NCBI RefSeq assembly: GCF_000002235.5
Contig: NW_022145604.1
Location: 5,046,077-5,110,076 of the forward strand
Origin: Strongylocentrotus purpuratus
Taxonomy: Eukaryota; Echinodermata; Echinoidea; Camarodonta; Strongylocentrotidae
Direction: 5' to 3'
DNA: 64,000 nt
Both the position numbers and the translations under genes were made by a program. Of this stretch, positions 23,719-36,445 are shown in pieces. The notes below the pieces were generated by a model. The model had not been told where the DNA came from. It saw nothing but the letters and a program-made list of their open reading frames with translations, and made no database searches. Every line of letters begins with the position of its first letter. Within the stretch, counting starts at the first letter, position 1.

Positions 23719-25160
23719 CACTATAGCCTTGTCCCTGATAGAGTGCATTGTTTGTGTAGCGATGCATCAGGTAGTATTAGCTATCCCTGGGGTTGTGTAC
23801 CTATTTTGAGAACATGATTCCGAAAACTGAGTGTTGATATTTGGCATGTTCTTATACAAGCAAGGGAGGCGAATGTGCATCAAGCAGTAATACTGTCGTA
23901 ACTTAAATCCCGAAATATCCGCTTAAGTTCATGATTACAATGTCAAACTCAAGGAAATATGCTATTATTGCAGCAGTTGTAGTACTAATATTAACCAAGT
24001 TCGTGTACGTGAAGAATAAATGAAGTACATATTCACCTCTTAAAACAAAATACAAATTATCAATTATATTGAGACATTTTGGGAGACTTCATGGCTTTAA
24101 AAAAACATGACAAAGGAAGTATAATGATAATACATAAACAAAAGCAACAATAAAAGATAAAGTACTACAAGGTCGCAAATATTATTGGTAAACGTACGTG
24201 TTGATACATGTATGTTCTACAATCAAAATAATCCAATATAATTTGATTTCCTAATATACCAGTCACCGGATAAACAAACGGCGGTGTTGACTCATCATAT
24301 CGATTTAAGAGGGCAAATCGATATAGTTGCAAGCAAAACGTTGATCCTGATGTATCATACAATAGAAAATGTACGGGAAAGACACACTTCTATCTAGTAT
24401 TCATAGCGGTGTGAATTGAAAAACAATTATTCTAAATAAGTTGTTCAGACCTCTACAATGGCTATATACATTTTGACACGCAGCTCTCAAGAAACTGTCG
24501 TAAGCGTTAGTACTTGTGCATCAGGTTTTGTTAGGGATATACGAGTCCTACATGTACATTACGCGTACATGTATACCGTCATTTTGCCAAGGGGCTGACG
24601 TCCGTCGCACGTATATCAATTTTCATATTGCTAATTAAGCAACAATGTTAACACTTTAAGATGACCGGTGGTGCACTTTGTGTTAATTTGTATCATTTGT
24701 GGATGTACTGTCTTCATGAGACATTAACGACACTGTTATCATGGGTATCTTGCAATTTAAGCGTGATACACTTCAATATGTGTTATGCAATAAAAACTTG
24801 AACAAAACAAATCAAACGATTCGGAAAGAATGATTATAATTCTACTTCCGTCTCCCAATCATGTTTAGTACTGCTCTCTTTTTCTGCAAAACGGGGAACG
24901 GAAAACAAGTAGTAAAATTGGCGGAATTCGAGATGGCAACAAGATGCAAATCAACGGGAACCGCAGCATGTTGGTTGCAGGCATGCAGATCAATCAGACT
25001 GGATGTTTGTACCAGGTGTTTGTTTTTGTTTTGGTCATTTCTGCTTGGAAAGCCCTATCATGAGAGGAAATACATACGATGGACGCCTTTTGCAATCAAG
25101 GTGTTCATGTTGTTTTTACTGATATGGAGATGCATCAAGAGAAAGAGAGAGAAACTGGAC
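23718..25160. other. Non-coding stretch with an unrecognised open frame
   Basis: A 130-codon + strand frame (24861-25253) begins here, but its last third lies inside interspersed repeat R1 and no domain is visible. It is not called as a gene. Confidence 0.4.
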
Positions 25161-25567
25161 AAAGTAAAAGAGATGGTTCAGTTCTGGGAAGTGGTGAAAC
25201 ATAATTTGAGAGCGTTGTTATTGTTATCATTCAAGTGTGGAAGTTCATTATAGTAAAAATGTTCCCTGAAAAACGTGTCTCTTCAAGTGCCTTCATATTC
25301 TAAATATAAAATGTAACAGCTTTATACATGAGGACCACATTTTTATGCCACATGTTTGTAAAGTCCCATATACATCTTTCTATGTACAGTGCTTGTTATT
25401 TTTATTTTTACCAAGACTGATCATTTTTTATCATATTGATGATTCTAAAATCTTGCAGTACACACTGATACTTTATATGCTACATGGTCAACTTTCCCTG
25501 ATCGATTCCACACAGTTTGTTTTGTTTACATTGATATCGCATGACCAGAACTGAACTTTATCTTTAA
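25161..25567 (+). repeat. Interspersed repeat R1, copy a (longest)
   Basis: Shares with 38081-38475, in order: AAAGAGATGGTT-AGTTCTGGGAA, ATGTTCCCTGAAAA, CTTCATATTCTAAATAT, GTCCCATATACATCTTTCT, CAGTACACAC and ATGACCAGAACT-AACTTTATCTTTAAT. Shorter relatives lie at 44996-45203, 45530-45633 and 47131-47330. All five are in the same orientation. No inverted termini, polymerase III boxes or coding region were found, so the class is unknown; a LINE 3' region or a non-autonomous element are options. Confidence 0.75.
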
Positions 25568-25589
25568 TTAATAAAGTTTAGTCTTGATC

Positions 25590-25732
25590 ACCTGGTAGGA
25601 ATTTATTCCTTGAAATGCAAGAGCGCCGTATGGCAGCCATGCTAAAGCCAGGGTAATAATCGGGAGCGCCAGGAGAGTCAAATCTGACTGACATGAGCGC
25701 TATACAAGAACCCGTTATTATTATTATTACTC
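25590..25732 (+). mobile_element. tRNA-SINE 3' fragment
   Basis: Matches the 3' half of the full SINE at 49901-50190: ATTCCTTGAAATGCAAG, GCTAAAGCCAGGGTAATAAT, GAGCGCTATACAAGAA and an ATT tail. It lacks the tRNA-like head and begins about 20 bases after R1 copy a ends. Confidence 0.85.
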
Positions 25733-26862
25733 TGTGAGAAAACTATATGGATTGTTGCTAAAGGGTGATGTTATAGTATATACGAATTGGTATAAACTGT
25801 GAGTGTTTGAAAGGCTAAAAGAAAAAAAATCTTTTAACTGATTTTAAAAAGAAAGAAATTTACTGTCTTGCTGAAAATAACGTGCAGATGCCTAGACACT
25901 GAAAACGGTATATGGGACTACAAACACTTGTGACATAAAGTTGATCCAAACTTACCACCTATTTTTCATCATACATGTATTTCGAATACGAGGATGTTTG
26001 ACAAATGTTTGAAGAACAGCCCCTTTTAGGAGATCATTTCTACGTCTTCCAAAATGGTACACACGGAATTTTGTTTTAATATTAATATCTATTACAAGTA
26101 TTTACCACAGTTTTTTAATAATGTTGGGGAACAGCTATTTTGAAAGACAATTTGATGTTCAGCCTGGTGCAGTCTTTTTTAAAGGATAATCAAGGGATAA
26201 AACATGGATATCTATGAAGTGGTTAGAAAATAAAATGGTTCTATCTTTCTCGAAAATATTATAAGAGGTGAGGGGGAAAAAAATCATAATTTCTAAACGT
26301 CGGCACCTGTCCATAAAATAAGATTTGGGAAACTCCGCAAGCCATCCCTGCTTTCCTCGTTAGATCATTATAGCATATAGGAGAGCGGTATTTCATAACA
26401 TGCAATATCGCTTCTCATAAATCCAGTATCGCAACACAAAATTATTATAAGCTTTTCAAAGCGGCAAAACGGCATTATAACATTGCTAGCCATCCATGTT
26501 TTTGGTTGCAGCTGTAGAATGACCGCTACTTTGTTACTTTGAACATGATTTATATGTTATGTCTGCTTGTTATAAGTAGCCTATATTAGATTGTTCATAC
26601 GTTTCTTTTTATTGGTTGACTTGGACCCCTTTAAAAACCAGCTGTTGGTTGACAAGGGCAATCCAAACCATGAGTGGTGAATAAATAAACCAAATCAGCT
26701 CGAATCTGCATTGAGAAGAAAAAGATATCATAAACCGTTAAAAGATTCACCGCAGACGAAAGGAATACAACTCGTCCACGCAGCTGCACGGCCACTCAAG
26801 GTTCGCTGAGGCTAAATTTAGCAGGGATCTCGGGACACATAATCGATGAGTAAAGAGACGAT
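25733..26862. other. AT-rich stretch, no gene seen
   Basis: No frame, RNA or repeat recognised. Confidence 0.5.
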
Positions 26863-27364
26863 CCCCCTGTCCACACACAACATTTTCCGTGACTAATCAT
26901 GATTAGCTATACCGTTTCGCGATAGTGATACCGTTTCGCGATAGTTTTACGACCAAAATTGTAGGTGTGGACGCTCACTAACGATACGTCGTATAACGAA
27001 ACTAGTCTAACGAAACGCAGGTTTGGGCATCGTTTCGAACTGAAACTCAATAAAGAATCACGCCTAATCACGGAAATGTTGTGTGTGGACAGGGGGACCC
27101 CCTGGGGGAGTGTAACTAGTGTAACTAACTGGGCGGGGCTTAACGTGACCTCGAGCGAAATGAGACCAGACCTCTTATCACTATCGCGAAACTCTATAAA
27201 GAATCACGGAAAATGTTGTGTGTGGACAGGGGGCATTTTATACGATGATTCTTTAGTGACGACGTTTCTTGTGTGTGGACATCCTGGAATTTATACGATG
27301 ATTCTTTATACGACGTATCGTTATAGAGTTTCGCGATAAATTGTTTTGTGTGTGGACACGCTGG
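26863..27364. mobile_element. Composite foldback element with nested repeats
   Basis: A perfect 30-base inverted repeat joins 26863-26892 and 27204-27233 (on the + strand the first starts CCCCCTGTCCACACACAAC). A third, direct copy of the right arm lies at 27068-27096. GTGTGTGGAC recurs at about 27271 and 27345, TTTCGCGATA occurs twice in tandem (26915, 26934), inverted at 27182 and again at 27329, and a 15-base outer pair links 26982-26996 with 27306-27320. TTATACGATGATTCTTTA occurs twice (about 27238 and 27291). The 124-codon frame through it is a by-product. No transposase. Confidence 0.75.
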
Positions 27365-27947
27365 ATGAGTTCCAAATATGTCCAGACTGTATTTAGCATG
27401 ACAGAGTTATGAGAACCGAGAGCATGGAATTTATCGATGAAGGCGTAAGAAAATCTAACGACCTTGAAAATGAATGTCGCCTAAATAGCCTAATTCAGAG
27501 GGGAGGTTCAAAGACAAGATCGATAAAAGAGAGAGGGAATATGACAAGATAAAGAAATGAGAGACCGAGTGACAGCTGAGGAAGAAAAGAGAGAAAGCGA
27601 AAGGGAAGATGAGGAGATAAAACAACAGGAGAGACCGACATACGGTTCAGGTCCAGGTATAAAGGGAAAGAGATGTATAAAGAGACAGAGAGAGGGGAGA
27701 GGGAGAGAGGGAGGAGAGGGGAAGGACAGGGGAGAAGGAGAGGAAAGATAAAAAAGAAGCAGAATAGGAGAGACTGAAAGGCAGAAGCAGATACTAAGAG
27801 GCAAGGAGGGTAGTTTTAAAAAAGATAAATAATAAGAGGGTCAGAAGAACAGAGACCGAAACGTAGAAATGGAAGTTAAAATTATTTGTTCATAAAAAGA
27901 GGGTCAGAAAGAAAGAGACAGAAACACGGAGGAAATGAGAAGGTAAA

Positions 27948-28539
27948 TTAAAGGGACTTGGTAACATTGTTCAGATGAGAGATAGAGGTGCTAAGGTAGT
28001 GACTTCAATGCTAGATGTACGATTAAAGATTATCTGAAAATTTGAGTGAAAACGGATCATTATTCATGGTACAAATTGGGAAAAACTGATCTGATCGATT
28101 CCTTAATTCTCCTAACTATATTATTCTACTTCTATTCTGCTACTTGTCAAAGCCTGTTCAGCATTAAGACAAGGACAATTTAATTACATTTTAGGTGAAT
28201 GTAAATTGTCACAAAGCAATAAAATGGCTCTACATTCCATTCCAGACAGTTAAGTGTTGACAGATTTTTATAGCCTGTTTTATGTATTTTTCTCATGGAA
28301 AAACGGTTGGGAAAATTCAAAAATGGTTGGGAGAATTTACTGTTAATCACTGTTAGAGGGTGCCTCACATCGACGCCTTCAAAGAAAACCATAGATATCT
28401 TTGTGGTTTGAGAATTTGTTCAGGACTTTTTGCATTTCAGAGGGTTAGTATAGTAGAAGGAATATAGTAAGTAACGTTTTATACAAAAATTAAGCAATTT
28501 TTTTCATCAACCTTCAACAATGTTACCGAGTCACTTTAA
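27948..28539. mobile_element. TTAA-bounded MITE, family D
   Basis: Left end TTAAAGGGACTTGGTAACAT, right end in reverse complement TTAAAGTGACTCGGTAACAT: at least 20 bases of inverted termini with two mismatches. TTAA is at both ends and there is no coding capacity in the 592 bases. Purine-rich simple sequence precedes it (27490-27940). Confidence 0.75.
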
Positions 28540-28616
28540 AGTACAGTCCGAAAATGACATACATGTAGGGTGAGAGGGTATACCAAAATAAAGCGAAAAG
28601 AAGAGACAGAAGGACA

Positions 28617-28716
28617 CATAAAGAGAGAGAGAGATAGAAAGAGAGAGAGAGAGGGGAGGACGAGGAGAAGGAAACAAAGGGAGAGAGAAACGGTCACAAC
28701 AGGAGAGAGAGAGAGG

Positions 28717-28756
<40 letters not shown>

Positions 28757-28760
28757 AAGA
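28617..28760. repeat. (GA)n microsatellite, interrupted
   Basis: GA-rich over about 140 bases with a pure tract near 28725-28752. Confidence 0.95.
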
Positions 28761-31700
28761 TCAAGCGAAAAAATACGAGAGAAGAAGTAGAGAGTAAAGA
28801 ACTGGGTTGCGATCATAATATAAGTGAAAAAAGCTGCATTAATGAACCAGACAACAACTCATGCATGCTCACATGATCAATTTAAAAGTGTTTCATTGCA
28901 TGAGATCGATCCGATTTATCAGGCATTGTCGAATCCAATATGAAAAAATACCCTCACTATTAACATGGCTGACATGGTTTGTATTCTCCTAGCAAGGTCA
29001 AATTATCGCTCCAAATTTCAATTCGATTAAGCATAATTACTTGCCTTTGTTCAAATGCTGTCTCCCTAATGCGTTCAAAGTGGTTCAGTCACTGTGAATT
29101 AAACTGACAAGTGTCGTGTGAGATTCTCATATTAGCAGGCGATAATTTTATTGATTTGGTATAATGGCAAATATTAATATGTACCTGGAGGATAAAGTAA
29201 GAATAAACCTGTAAAAAAAAGGTTTTCACACTGAACACTGAATGACTATTTTTTTAAATACACTCAAGGGCGGTTCCGATACCTTATTGTATTTCCCATG
29301 TTAATTATGTTCGGGTTACGTAATACTTCATAATCATGTTTGCACATTCCAATAGTTGACGCTCAAGGCTATTGAAATTGATTTCCTAAAAAGGTTGAAA
29401 GTAGCTGCAAAGCCTGTTATCATGTTATTTGTGGGTGTCTTTCGGGTCTTAAATATTCACAAAATGAGTAGGGGCGTATTTTAAAAAATATACATCCTTT
29501 GTGTACGTACGATATGAGAGAAAAGATTTTGCCCTCTCCTTTCCCTAACCCCCCCCCCCCCCCCCCCCCCGTCCCCCAACTCCCTTGCTAATGGAGACCA
29601 ATATACATTAACCTCTCTTCGTCGATTGTACTAATGGATTCTCTTACCCCAGTTTGATCACTTTAGAAAGAGTACACCAGTCCCACGTTGAAAAGGGCGA
29701 CAGCTGAACAGCTTAACATCTACCTTAGATCTTTACGGCAAATGGCGGCGTGAAAGTCGAGAGGTATAGAGCGGTGGTCCGTTTACCAGGAGGTCCAGGG
29801 TTCGAAACAGTACTTGCTTTACATGTACTTGCTTTAGCGGTCAGGTTAAACATGTTCCATTTTAATTCATCGCTTTACGTAAACAGCCAATTCACAAGAT
29901 TGTTATACAAAATTCCCAGGGGCAGTTGTCCTAGTTTAGAAATTAACGGGATGTGTAAAAGAGGATAACACCTTTAATCTCAGAAATCGATGCATTTAAT
30001 TGGGTTAAAATCTGCGAGGCATTGTCATGTAGAGGTCTAAACATCCAAGCATCACGTTCTGAGGTACCTTTAAAACTTTACTCCTCTCTGTCGTTTTTCT
30101 TTCGAAGTCGGGTTTCAACAAGCGGACCCGGCCGGTCGGGTAAAGTGGTCGGTACATCGCTGCCTGTTAAGTTTGCGATATCATTACTCGTGTAATGGCA
30201 GCCGAGCATGTGTGGGAGGAATTCAGGCCAACACTTGAACAGGCAGAGATCATTGAATTTAGCAGTAATATAGGAGACATTGAACTGGGGAGGAGATGAA
30301 AACAAAATAATAATAAAACCAATAGAAAGGGGAGAAGGGAGAGAAGGAGAAGAGGGAGAGGCAATGCTGTTGGAAACGTACAGCAGAAGCATATAAAAGC
30401 ACCGAAGTACAACAATTTATTCGCTTGAATTTGAATTAAAGGGTGCACTTTTAAATAAGCAGGAGGCTTTATAGTTGATTCGATAAACTTATCTTTCTGA
30501 CCGACTTTACCTGGTTGGCACGATGGAATTGTTTCTTAAAGTCGGATTAGAGTGACTTTATATTTGGGAGGATTACAATCTTCACTCATTATTTGTTTAA
30601 TTTGTATAACAACCATTTTTCCTCTGCCCACAACACATGTCAAGATGTCGTGCGCAGCTTCCTCAGTCGATAGTGATCGCCTTGCCTTATTAATAGCGAT
30701 AAAATGCTATTTGGTCCTTATTGTTTTATCGATATCTTTTTCGAATTAGGAAGCTACATTAGGGATTGTCTTCACGTCATGATATTTATTTAGGGGTGGA
30801 TATTAACAAAAAATACTATTCACTTGAACATGAGGACAGATAATTATATTCTGATTTTAGATATCGAACTTGTTTATCGTTGTAACTTTTAGATCAGTAG
30901 CCAAAATGCGGCTTTGACCACAAATCTTTATTTCCTCAATCGCATAATAATTGGAACACCTACGTCTTCGTTATTGATATTTATTACTTATTTGACCACA
31001 AGCGGTTCCCAATTTTAATCATGATGTGGTATATTAATAAAACGTTCACACAAATTTAGAGCGCGGATCAATAACTTGTGCAAATATAAACCACTTCCCA
31101 CAATGACGTCAAAAATGAAAGGAGTGTTAAATGCATACCCATTCATAATTTAAATAAAAATATATAATCGAGTGAAATTATTTGGTCACCGATGTCTTAT
31201 TCCAAAACGAAATCTAGGAAATTTGAAAAACATGACTTATATGAATGGAAATATTAAAGAGGGTAGACTTGGAGGAGGTAGAGAGAAGAGGGAGAAGGAT
31301 GAGAGATAACCCATACTAAACCAGTGTCAAGTAAAGCCCGGAGGCCGAGTTTGCTGGTTCATCTCACCCCGGGTTCTATCCGAGAGCTTCTATAGTTCTG
31401 AACGGCCCTGAACCACTAGCGAAAATGTAACCCCTTCACCTGCGCGTGGACATACCTAGCATTGCCAGGAAATACACCGCAGTCGATTTCAATATTCGCG
31501 GGTTGGCGCGTTCGTTCGACCCCCGCGGGCTAGAATTATAGGGGCTCTCAAAAATTACGCACCATGTCGTGCAATCGCTCTGGCTAGGGCCCGATCGAGT
31601 TAGGTAAAGAAGTACAAGAACTGCTGGCAGGGGGATGAAAGGTGTACGAAGGGATGATGAACACAATACCAAAGGGAGAAACTGAATGATTCAGAAGAAA

Positions 31701-32669
31701 ATTATTCGTGTTATCTCCCACACGTGCGAATATAACACCGACATGAAAAAACCGATTCACAGCCGTTGAAAAAAGTGTGAGATAGAGAGAAACATAGGGG
31801 TAACGAAAAGTGAGTTGATGTGACAACATTGCCGAAAATAGAAGAAATGGGGGTTAAGTTACAAGTATTGGGATAAATCAAATTGCTTTAAACCAACAAA
31901 CAGCTACTGTTTAGAAGTGTTCGGTTTTCAGAAGAAGTGGTAGTGAAAACAAATTGCATTCACTTGGCGTGACGATTTTCCTCACTACCGTCACTTCGTG
32001 AAAACAAGGACGGTTTATCTTAAGTTTTCCTCTCGTTTATTCATTTCCTCCTTTTCTAAATCAGCAACAATATGATACACATAGGCAAACACCATAGCCT
32101 ACGATGGGGTGGGGGCTGTAGCCCGGGGGGTGTGGTGGGGGGGGGGGGCAAAGTCCCCAACTAGGTCGGGTATAATGCCCCTATTTACTGTGTTAAATGG
32201 AAATGTATATCGTTTGTTTTTTATTGTGTGTAATACTGGACGTATTAAGATACTTTGAAACTATACACTATTATTGTCAAGTTAAACATATGTCGTGGCA
32301 GATAATTTTCATTTTAGTTTTTTAGGGGCATTTTTCTGTCATTTTCTTTTTTATCAGGCTTATTCTCAAATCGTTTTGGTCCTGTTTTTGTGGTTTTTGT
32401 AGGGTTTTTGTATGTCTTGTTAGGGTTTTGTATCTGTTTTGTTTTGCTCTTTTACACAAATTATTTCTCAGTCTCGATTCTCGTCCTCCCTTTCCTCTAC
32501 TTTTTGCGCTTGAATTCGAAAAGACACGTGTATGACGTGACCTTTAAAAGCTGGAAAACACCTAGTAAATTAATTTAAGTGTTTATAATTTACTAACCAA
32601 GCATGATTACCACATCAATGACTTCTAACCCTGTAGGTATTGACTTAGATATCTTATTCCCCCGTTATT
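28761..32669. other. Long non-coding stretch; poly-C and a weak tRNA-like patch
   Basis: Twenty-two C in a row at 29549-29570. At 29757-29815 a GGTATAGAGCGGTGG segment followed by GGGTTCGAAAC suggests a decayed tRNA-like SINE head, without the downstream body. A GC-rich patch at about 31490-31540 contains GTTCGACCCCCGCGGG. No exon is supported. Confidence 0.45.
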
Positions 32670-32930
32670 CTATCTCTCTCTCTCTCTCTCTCTTTCTTTA
32701 TCTCCATCTCTCTTTCTTTATCTCCATCTGTCTTTCTTCATCTCTCATGTTTGTTAGAATCTTAATATATCACTTCCTTGATTTATTCATGCCTGTTCAT
32801 CCCTCTCTATATATATATCTCTCTCTCTCTTTGTTTTGTTCTCTCTCTCTCTCTCTCTCTCTCCCTCTCTCTCTCTCTCTTTGTCTCTCTCTCCCTTTTT
32901 TTCTCTTTCTCTCTCTTTCTCGCTTACTCA
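32670..32930. repeat. (CT)n-rich microsatellite cluster
   Basis: Pyrimidine-rich simple sequence with repeated TTTCTTTATCTCCATCTCTC units near 32691-32745, an ATATATAT block, then long CT tracts. Confidence 0.95.
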
Positions 32931-33185
32931 GTAACCTATATCGAACGGCCCTTAAAACAGATATCCTTCCTGAAGTCTACACATGGCAAAGTAAATTAGA
33001 AGCCGGAAACATGTTCTCGTAACACATGCCCTGTAGAATCGAAGGGGCGGCGGAGGCAACATGGTGTTACATTTAGTCACGCAAGCCCACCTCTTTCATC
33101 AAAAGAGAACGAGAGGGAAATCATTGGGTGGGTGTTTGATTTGGCAACACTAAACATGTTTGAAGAATGGTGTGCGCTAACTTTA

Positions 33186-33394
33186 ACTAATGTCCTTTGG
33201 CAAGACATTGATCTACATTTACCACACTCAACCCATGTGACGTAAACAAGTACATGGCAGGAATTAATTCTTTGTCATGCTAGAGCACCGTAAATGGCAG
33301 CACAGCTAAAGCCAGGGCAATAATCTCCAAGTTTGGAAGCACTTAGTGAATGTAATAAGCGGTATATAAAAGCGGAATATTATTATTATTATAA
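33186..33394 (+). mobile_element. tRNA-SINE lacking its head
   Basis: Begins CTAATGTCCTTTGGCAAGAC, the junction just after the tRNA-like part in the full copy, and continues through ACTCAACCCATGTGACGT and GCTAAAGCCAGGGCAATAAT to AAAAGCGG and an ATT tail. Confidence 0.85.
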
Positions 33395-34374
33395 CGTGTA
33401 TGTCTACTTCCAAAAGGTGAGGGGAAGAAAGTGGCACCCGGTCTCTATTTTACTGTAATAGAGCTCATCGGATGTTGGTCAGGGATTATGGGGCACGCGA
33501 TCAATCAAAGCAAAGGTGTGTAGCTTGAGTACAGACGGTGATAGTGGGCACCTTGCGCCCCATGCCTCCATGCCCCCATGCCCCCTCCTCTCCGCCACTA
33601 TAGCGTCAAGGTTTAACAAGTTTTGTGCAAACTCAAGGGAGTGCGTCTACATAAGTCTGAACTTCGTGGGTATTAAATGCCTGTTACACAAGAGACGTCT
33701 TTTGCTGACGTATAGGTCTGCGTCAATTACTGGCGCAGTCAATGGCGCATCAAGTAAAATTGGTACAGTACACTTAGTGAATGTACAATTATTTCTACCA
33801 TCATTGTATTGGATTTACAGACGCATGCAATGAGTATTCGCCTTCCTATGGTAGATAAGCGGAGGTCATGACGCCATCGAAATGGCGCCTCGTGTGTGCA
33901 ACAGGTATGCGTCCTGCTGCAACAAGCTGTCCACTATAGTTAACCGAGAACAAGGTCAAACTTACTCAGATGCACACAATTGACGACGAAGGTGACATAC
34001 AATAAAACGTGGTTTTGTAATTGAAAAGTTGCCGCTAAAGGATTAACAGTAAAAAAAAAACGAAAAACAAGCAAGCCAAGACAAATCAGACGAAAGAGCC
34101 TTTGGATTGTATTATTAGCCGACAATGCTAAAAAACACAACGATAACAGATTGTTGGCAAAGGTATTGAATAGATGCCCCCCCCCCCTGATTCCTCTTGT
34201 AATGCACCCATCACCTTTGGTTGTATTGCATAATTCAATCACCCTGATCTAGATGCAAGCAGGCACTGCTGGGACTATCGGTTTTACGCCTCACAGACAC
34301 ATTCATTGCACCTGATCTAAGAAGGGCTTTTATGTCCTTCACAACGCCCCAAAACCTGAAAACGTCGCCCATTT
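33395..34374. other. Non-coding stretch, no gene seen
   Basis: Contains a C-run at about 34178-34187 and a CCCCATGCC tandem at about 33558-33590. Nothing coding is supported. Confidence 0.45.
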
Positions 34375-34375
34375 C

Positions 34376-34406
<31 letters not shown>

Positions 34407-34500
34407 TTATCTCTCTTTCTTTCTCTTCCTCTCTCTCTCTATATCTATCTCTTACCTCTGTCTCTCTTTCTCTTCCCCCTCCATCCATCTTCTTCTTCTT
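34375..34500. repeat. (CT)n microsatellite
   Basis: CT repeats with CTTT and TATC variants, ending in a short CTT run. Confidence 0.95.
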
Positions 34501-35411
34501 CGACCATGTTCAAACTGCTGCTCAAAATCGATGTAACTGCTTTTCAACTTCAAAACAACTTTATCGTCAGATTGACACTAAGAACAAATGCTGCAACTGT
34601 TGTTATTGTTTTCTCTCCACAAATTAGTATTAATTGAAATAAAAGAGAACCACATCCGGGGCCATATCTAAAAACATGTGTGAAGAGTTGCGATTGATCT
34701 GGATTGATCGCAAGCCCTGAAACCAATCATAAATTTTACGAACATGACTGTGTCTTTAGCAGAAATTCGCAATTGATATCAAGTTACGATCAGTTTAAAT
34801 CAATCCTGTGAATATGATTTTCAGACCAATCTAAAAATACTCGGCACACAAAATGACAATTTGTATGACAACCTAAGAATAATGTCAGGTAATCCTTTAT
34901 AAAAAGAAAACTAGATATTATGATATAAAAAAGGAAGAACAGTGACATGTTCAATGATATAAAGGAGATTAAACAAGAAGACGAAATACGAAGAGACAGA
35001 AAGTCAGCATCGACAATTGAGGAAAGCACGACTTATCACGAAGAGATATATTTAAATGTGACACGAGAAATTTATCTGCACATTTGTAAGGATTAAAGCG
35101 CTGACGTATTTCCTTGTTTTATATATAGTTACGGTTTTAAAAAACTGCCAAAATAATTTAAATATCAGTAAACAATATATCATATTGTACCAAGCTGGAG
35201 CCAGCCGGAACCAGCTTGGAACAGTGGGCATTTTACTTCTATTTTAATCAAGAGTTTGACAGTTGAAATCCTTGCCCGAGTCCTCTGTTCCTCGGCTAAG
35301 ACAAATTATTCTTTCTTTTTTAATATAAAGTGTCTGTCTCGATGGTTCTATAAAAAACTCTTGAGTGCCAACTTGTGAAGTTGCTGGTTTTGATTAGCTC
35401 CATGCAAACTC

Positions 35412-35602
35412 TTAAAGCCCCACTGCACTACAGCTATTTGCGCCCTCTGAATAGCAAACAATGCATAATCGGTGCCTGTTGGTCCCCCATGATCTTCTTT
35501 GTCTTATGTTGATTGAGAGCTTATTTGATGATATAACCACCTGTCAGCGACCATGCAAGTAAGTCTAATTCCTCCTGGCCAAACAAGTGCAGAAAGGCTT
35601 TA
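35412..35602 (+). mobile_element. TTAA-bounded MITE, family A, copy 3
   Basis: Starts TTAAAGCCCCACTGCACTA and ends GTGCAGAAAGGCTTTAA. Aligns throughout with copies at 9608-9801 and 18205-18401. It lies only 117 bases from the next TTAA-bounded element. Confidence 0.8.
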
Positions 35603-35718
35603 AACGCCGATATCTTCTACTAGAAACGGTTAAATCATCGTAAAGCCTATCTGAAGCATATCTATCCAATGATAAATACAGATGACACAGGGAAAATATT
35701 TGTGTGGCATATAAAGAC

Positions 35719-36266
35719 TTAAAGGGAAAGTCCACCCCCAAAATAAGTTTGTTTCGATAGAGGCAGAATAATAAGAAAATCAGGTGAGTGAAAGTTTGAG
35801 CAAATTCTGAATAAAAATAAGAAAGTTATGAATTATTGAAGTTGTGATCAATCAAATACAAATTGGCAACTATGTGACTTATTATACGAGCTCTCCTTCA
35901 TTTGCTTTGTGCATAATATTCCATAAAATCATGTTTTCTTTGTTATTGATGACGGAATATATATTTGTTCCTTGCAGGGGGAGTATAGAAACATATTTGC
36001 AATTATTATATTTAGGGTGCATGTATGGTTGAAATTTTTCTTGAGGGAAAATGAAAATTTTAGATTTTTTTAGTACTGAGCAAATGGAAGTTAAGCTCGC
36101 ATGATACGTCATAGAGTTGCCAATTTGTGTTTGATTGATCACAACTTCAAAAATCCTAACTTCCTTATTTTTAATCGGAATTTGCTCAAACTTTCACTGA
36201 CTTGTTTCTCTCATTTTTCTACTCCTATTAAAACTAACTTAATTTCAGGGTGGACTTTCCCTTTAA
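35719..36266. mobile_element. TTAA-bounded foldback MITE, family C
   Basis: Left end TTAAAGGGAAAGTCCACCC, right end its exact reverse complement. The inverted arms run about 160 bases each; GTTGTGATCAATCAAA and CAAATTGGCAACT recur inverted in both. The central 230 bases are unrelated to the arms. Apparent reading frames on the two strands start alike because they lie in opposite arms. Confidence 0.9.
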
Positions 36267-36445
36267 AAATTTAAATGTGATGCCTGATGGAATGACACTT
36301 TTCATATCCAGTAGAATCCGCGAAGCAATTTCAAAACCAGAAAGATTCATGAAAAGTCAAACTTTTGCATAGGATAACCATCGTGTTCACCTCACAAAAT
36401 CTGTCGCTCGCAATCATGTCAATCGATGGAAATAGTGTCGTTAAT

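Noticed and set aside
24861..25253. 130-codon + strand frame with hydrophobic stretch
   Set aside because: Its 3' third lies inside interspersed repeat R1, and the R1 copy at 38081 does not keep the frame open.
26965..27339. 124-codon + strand frame
   Set aside because: Entirely within the composite foldback; repeats in the peptide mirror DNA repeats.
31490..31540. tRNA-like 3' half with GTTCGACCCCCGCGGG
   Set aside because: No A box or cloverleaf partner sequence upstream; the match to the B box alone is not enough.
35844..36142. Two similar frames on opposite strands starting MINQ
   Set aside because: They are the two arms of the family C palindrome read outward, not paralogous genes.
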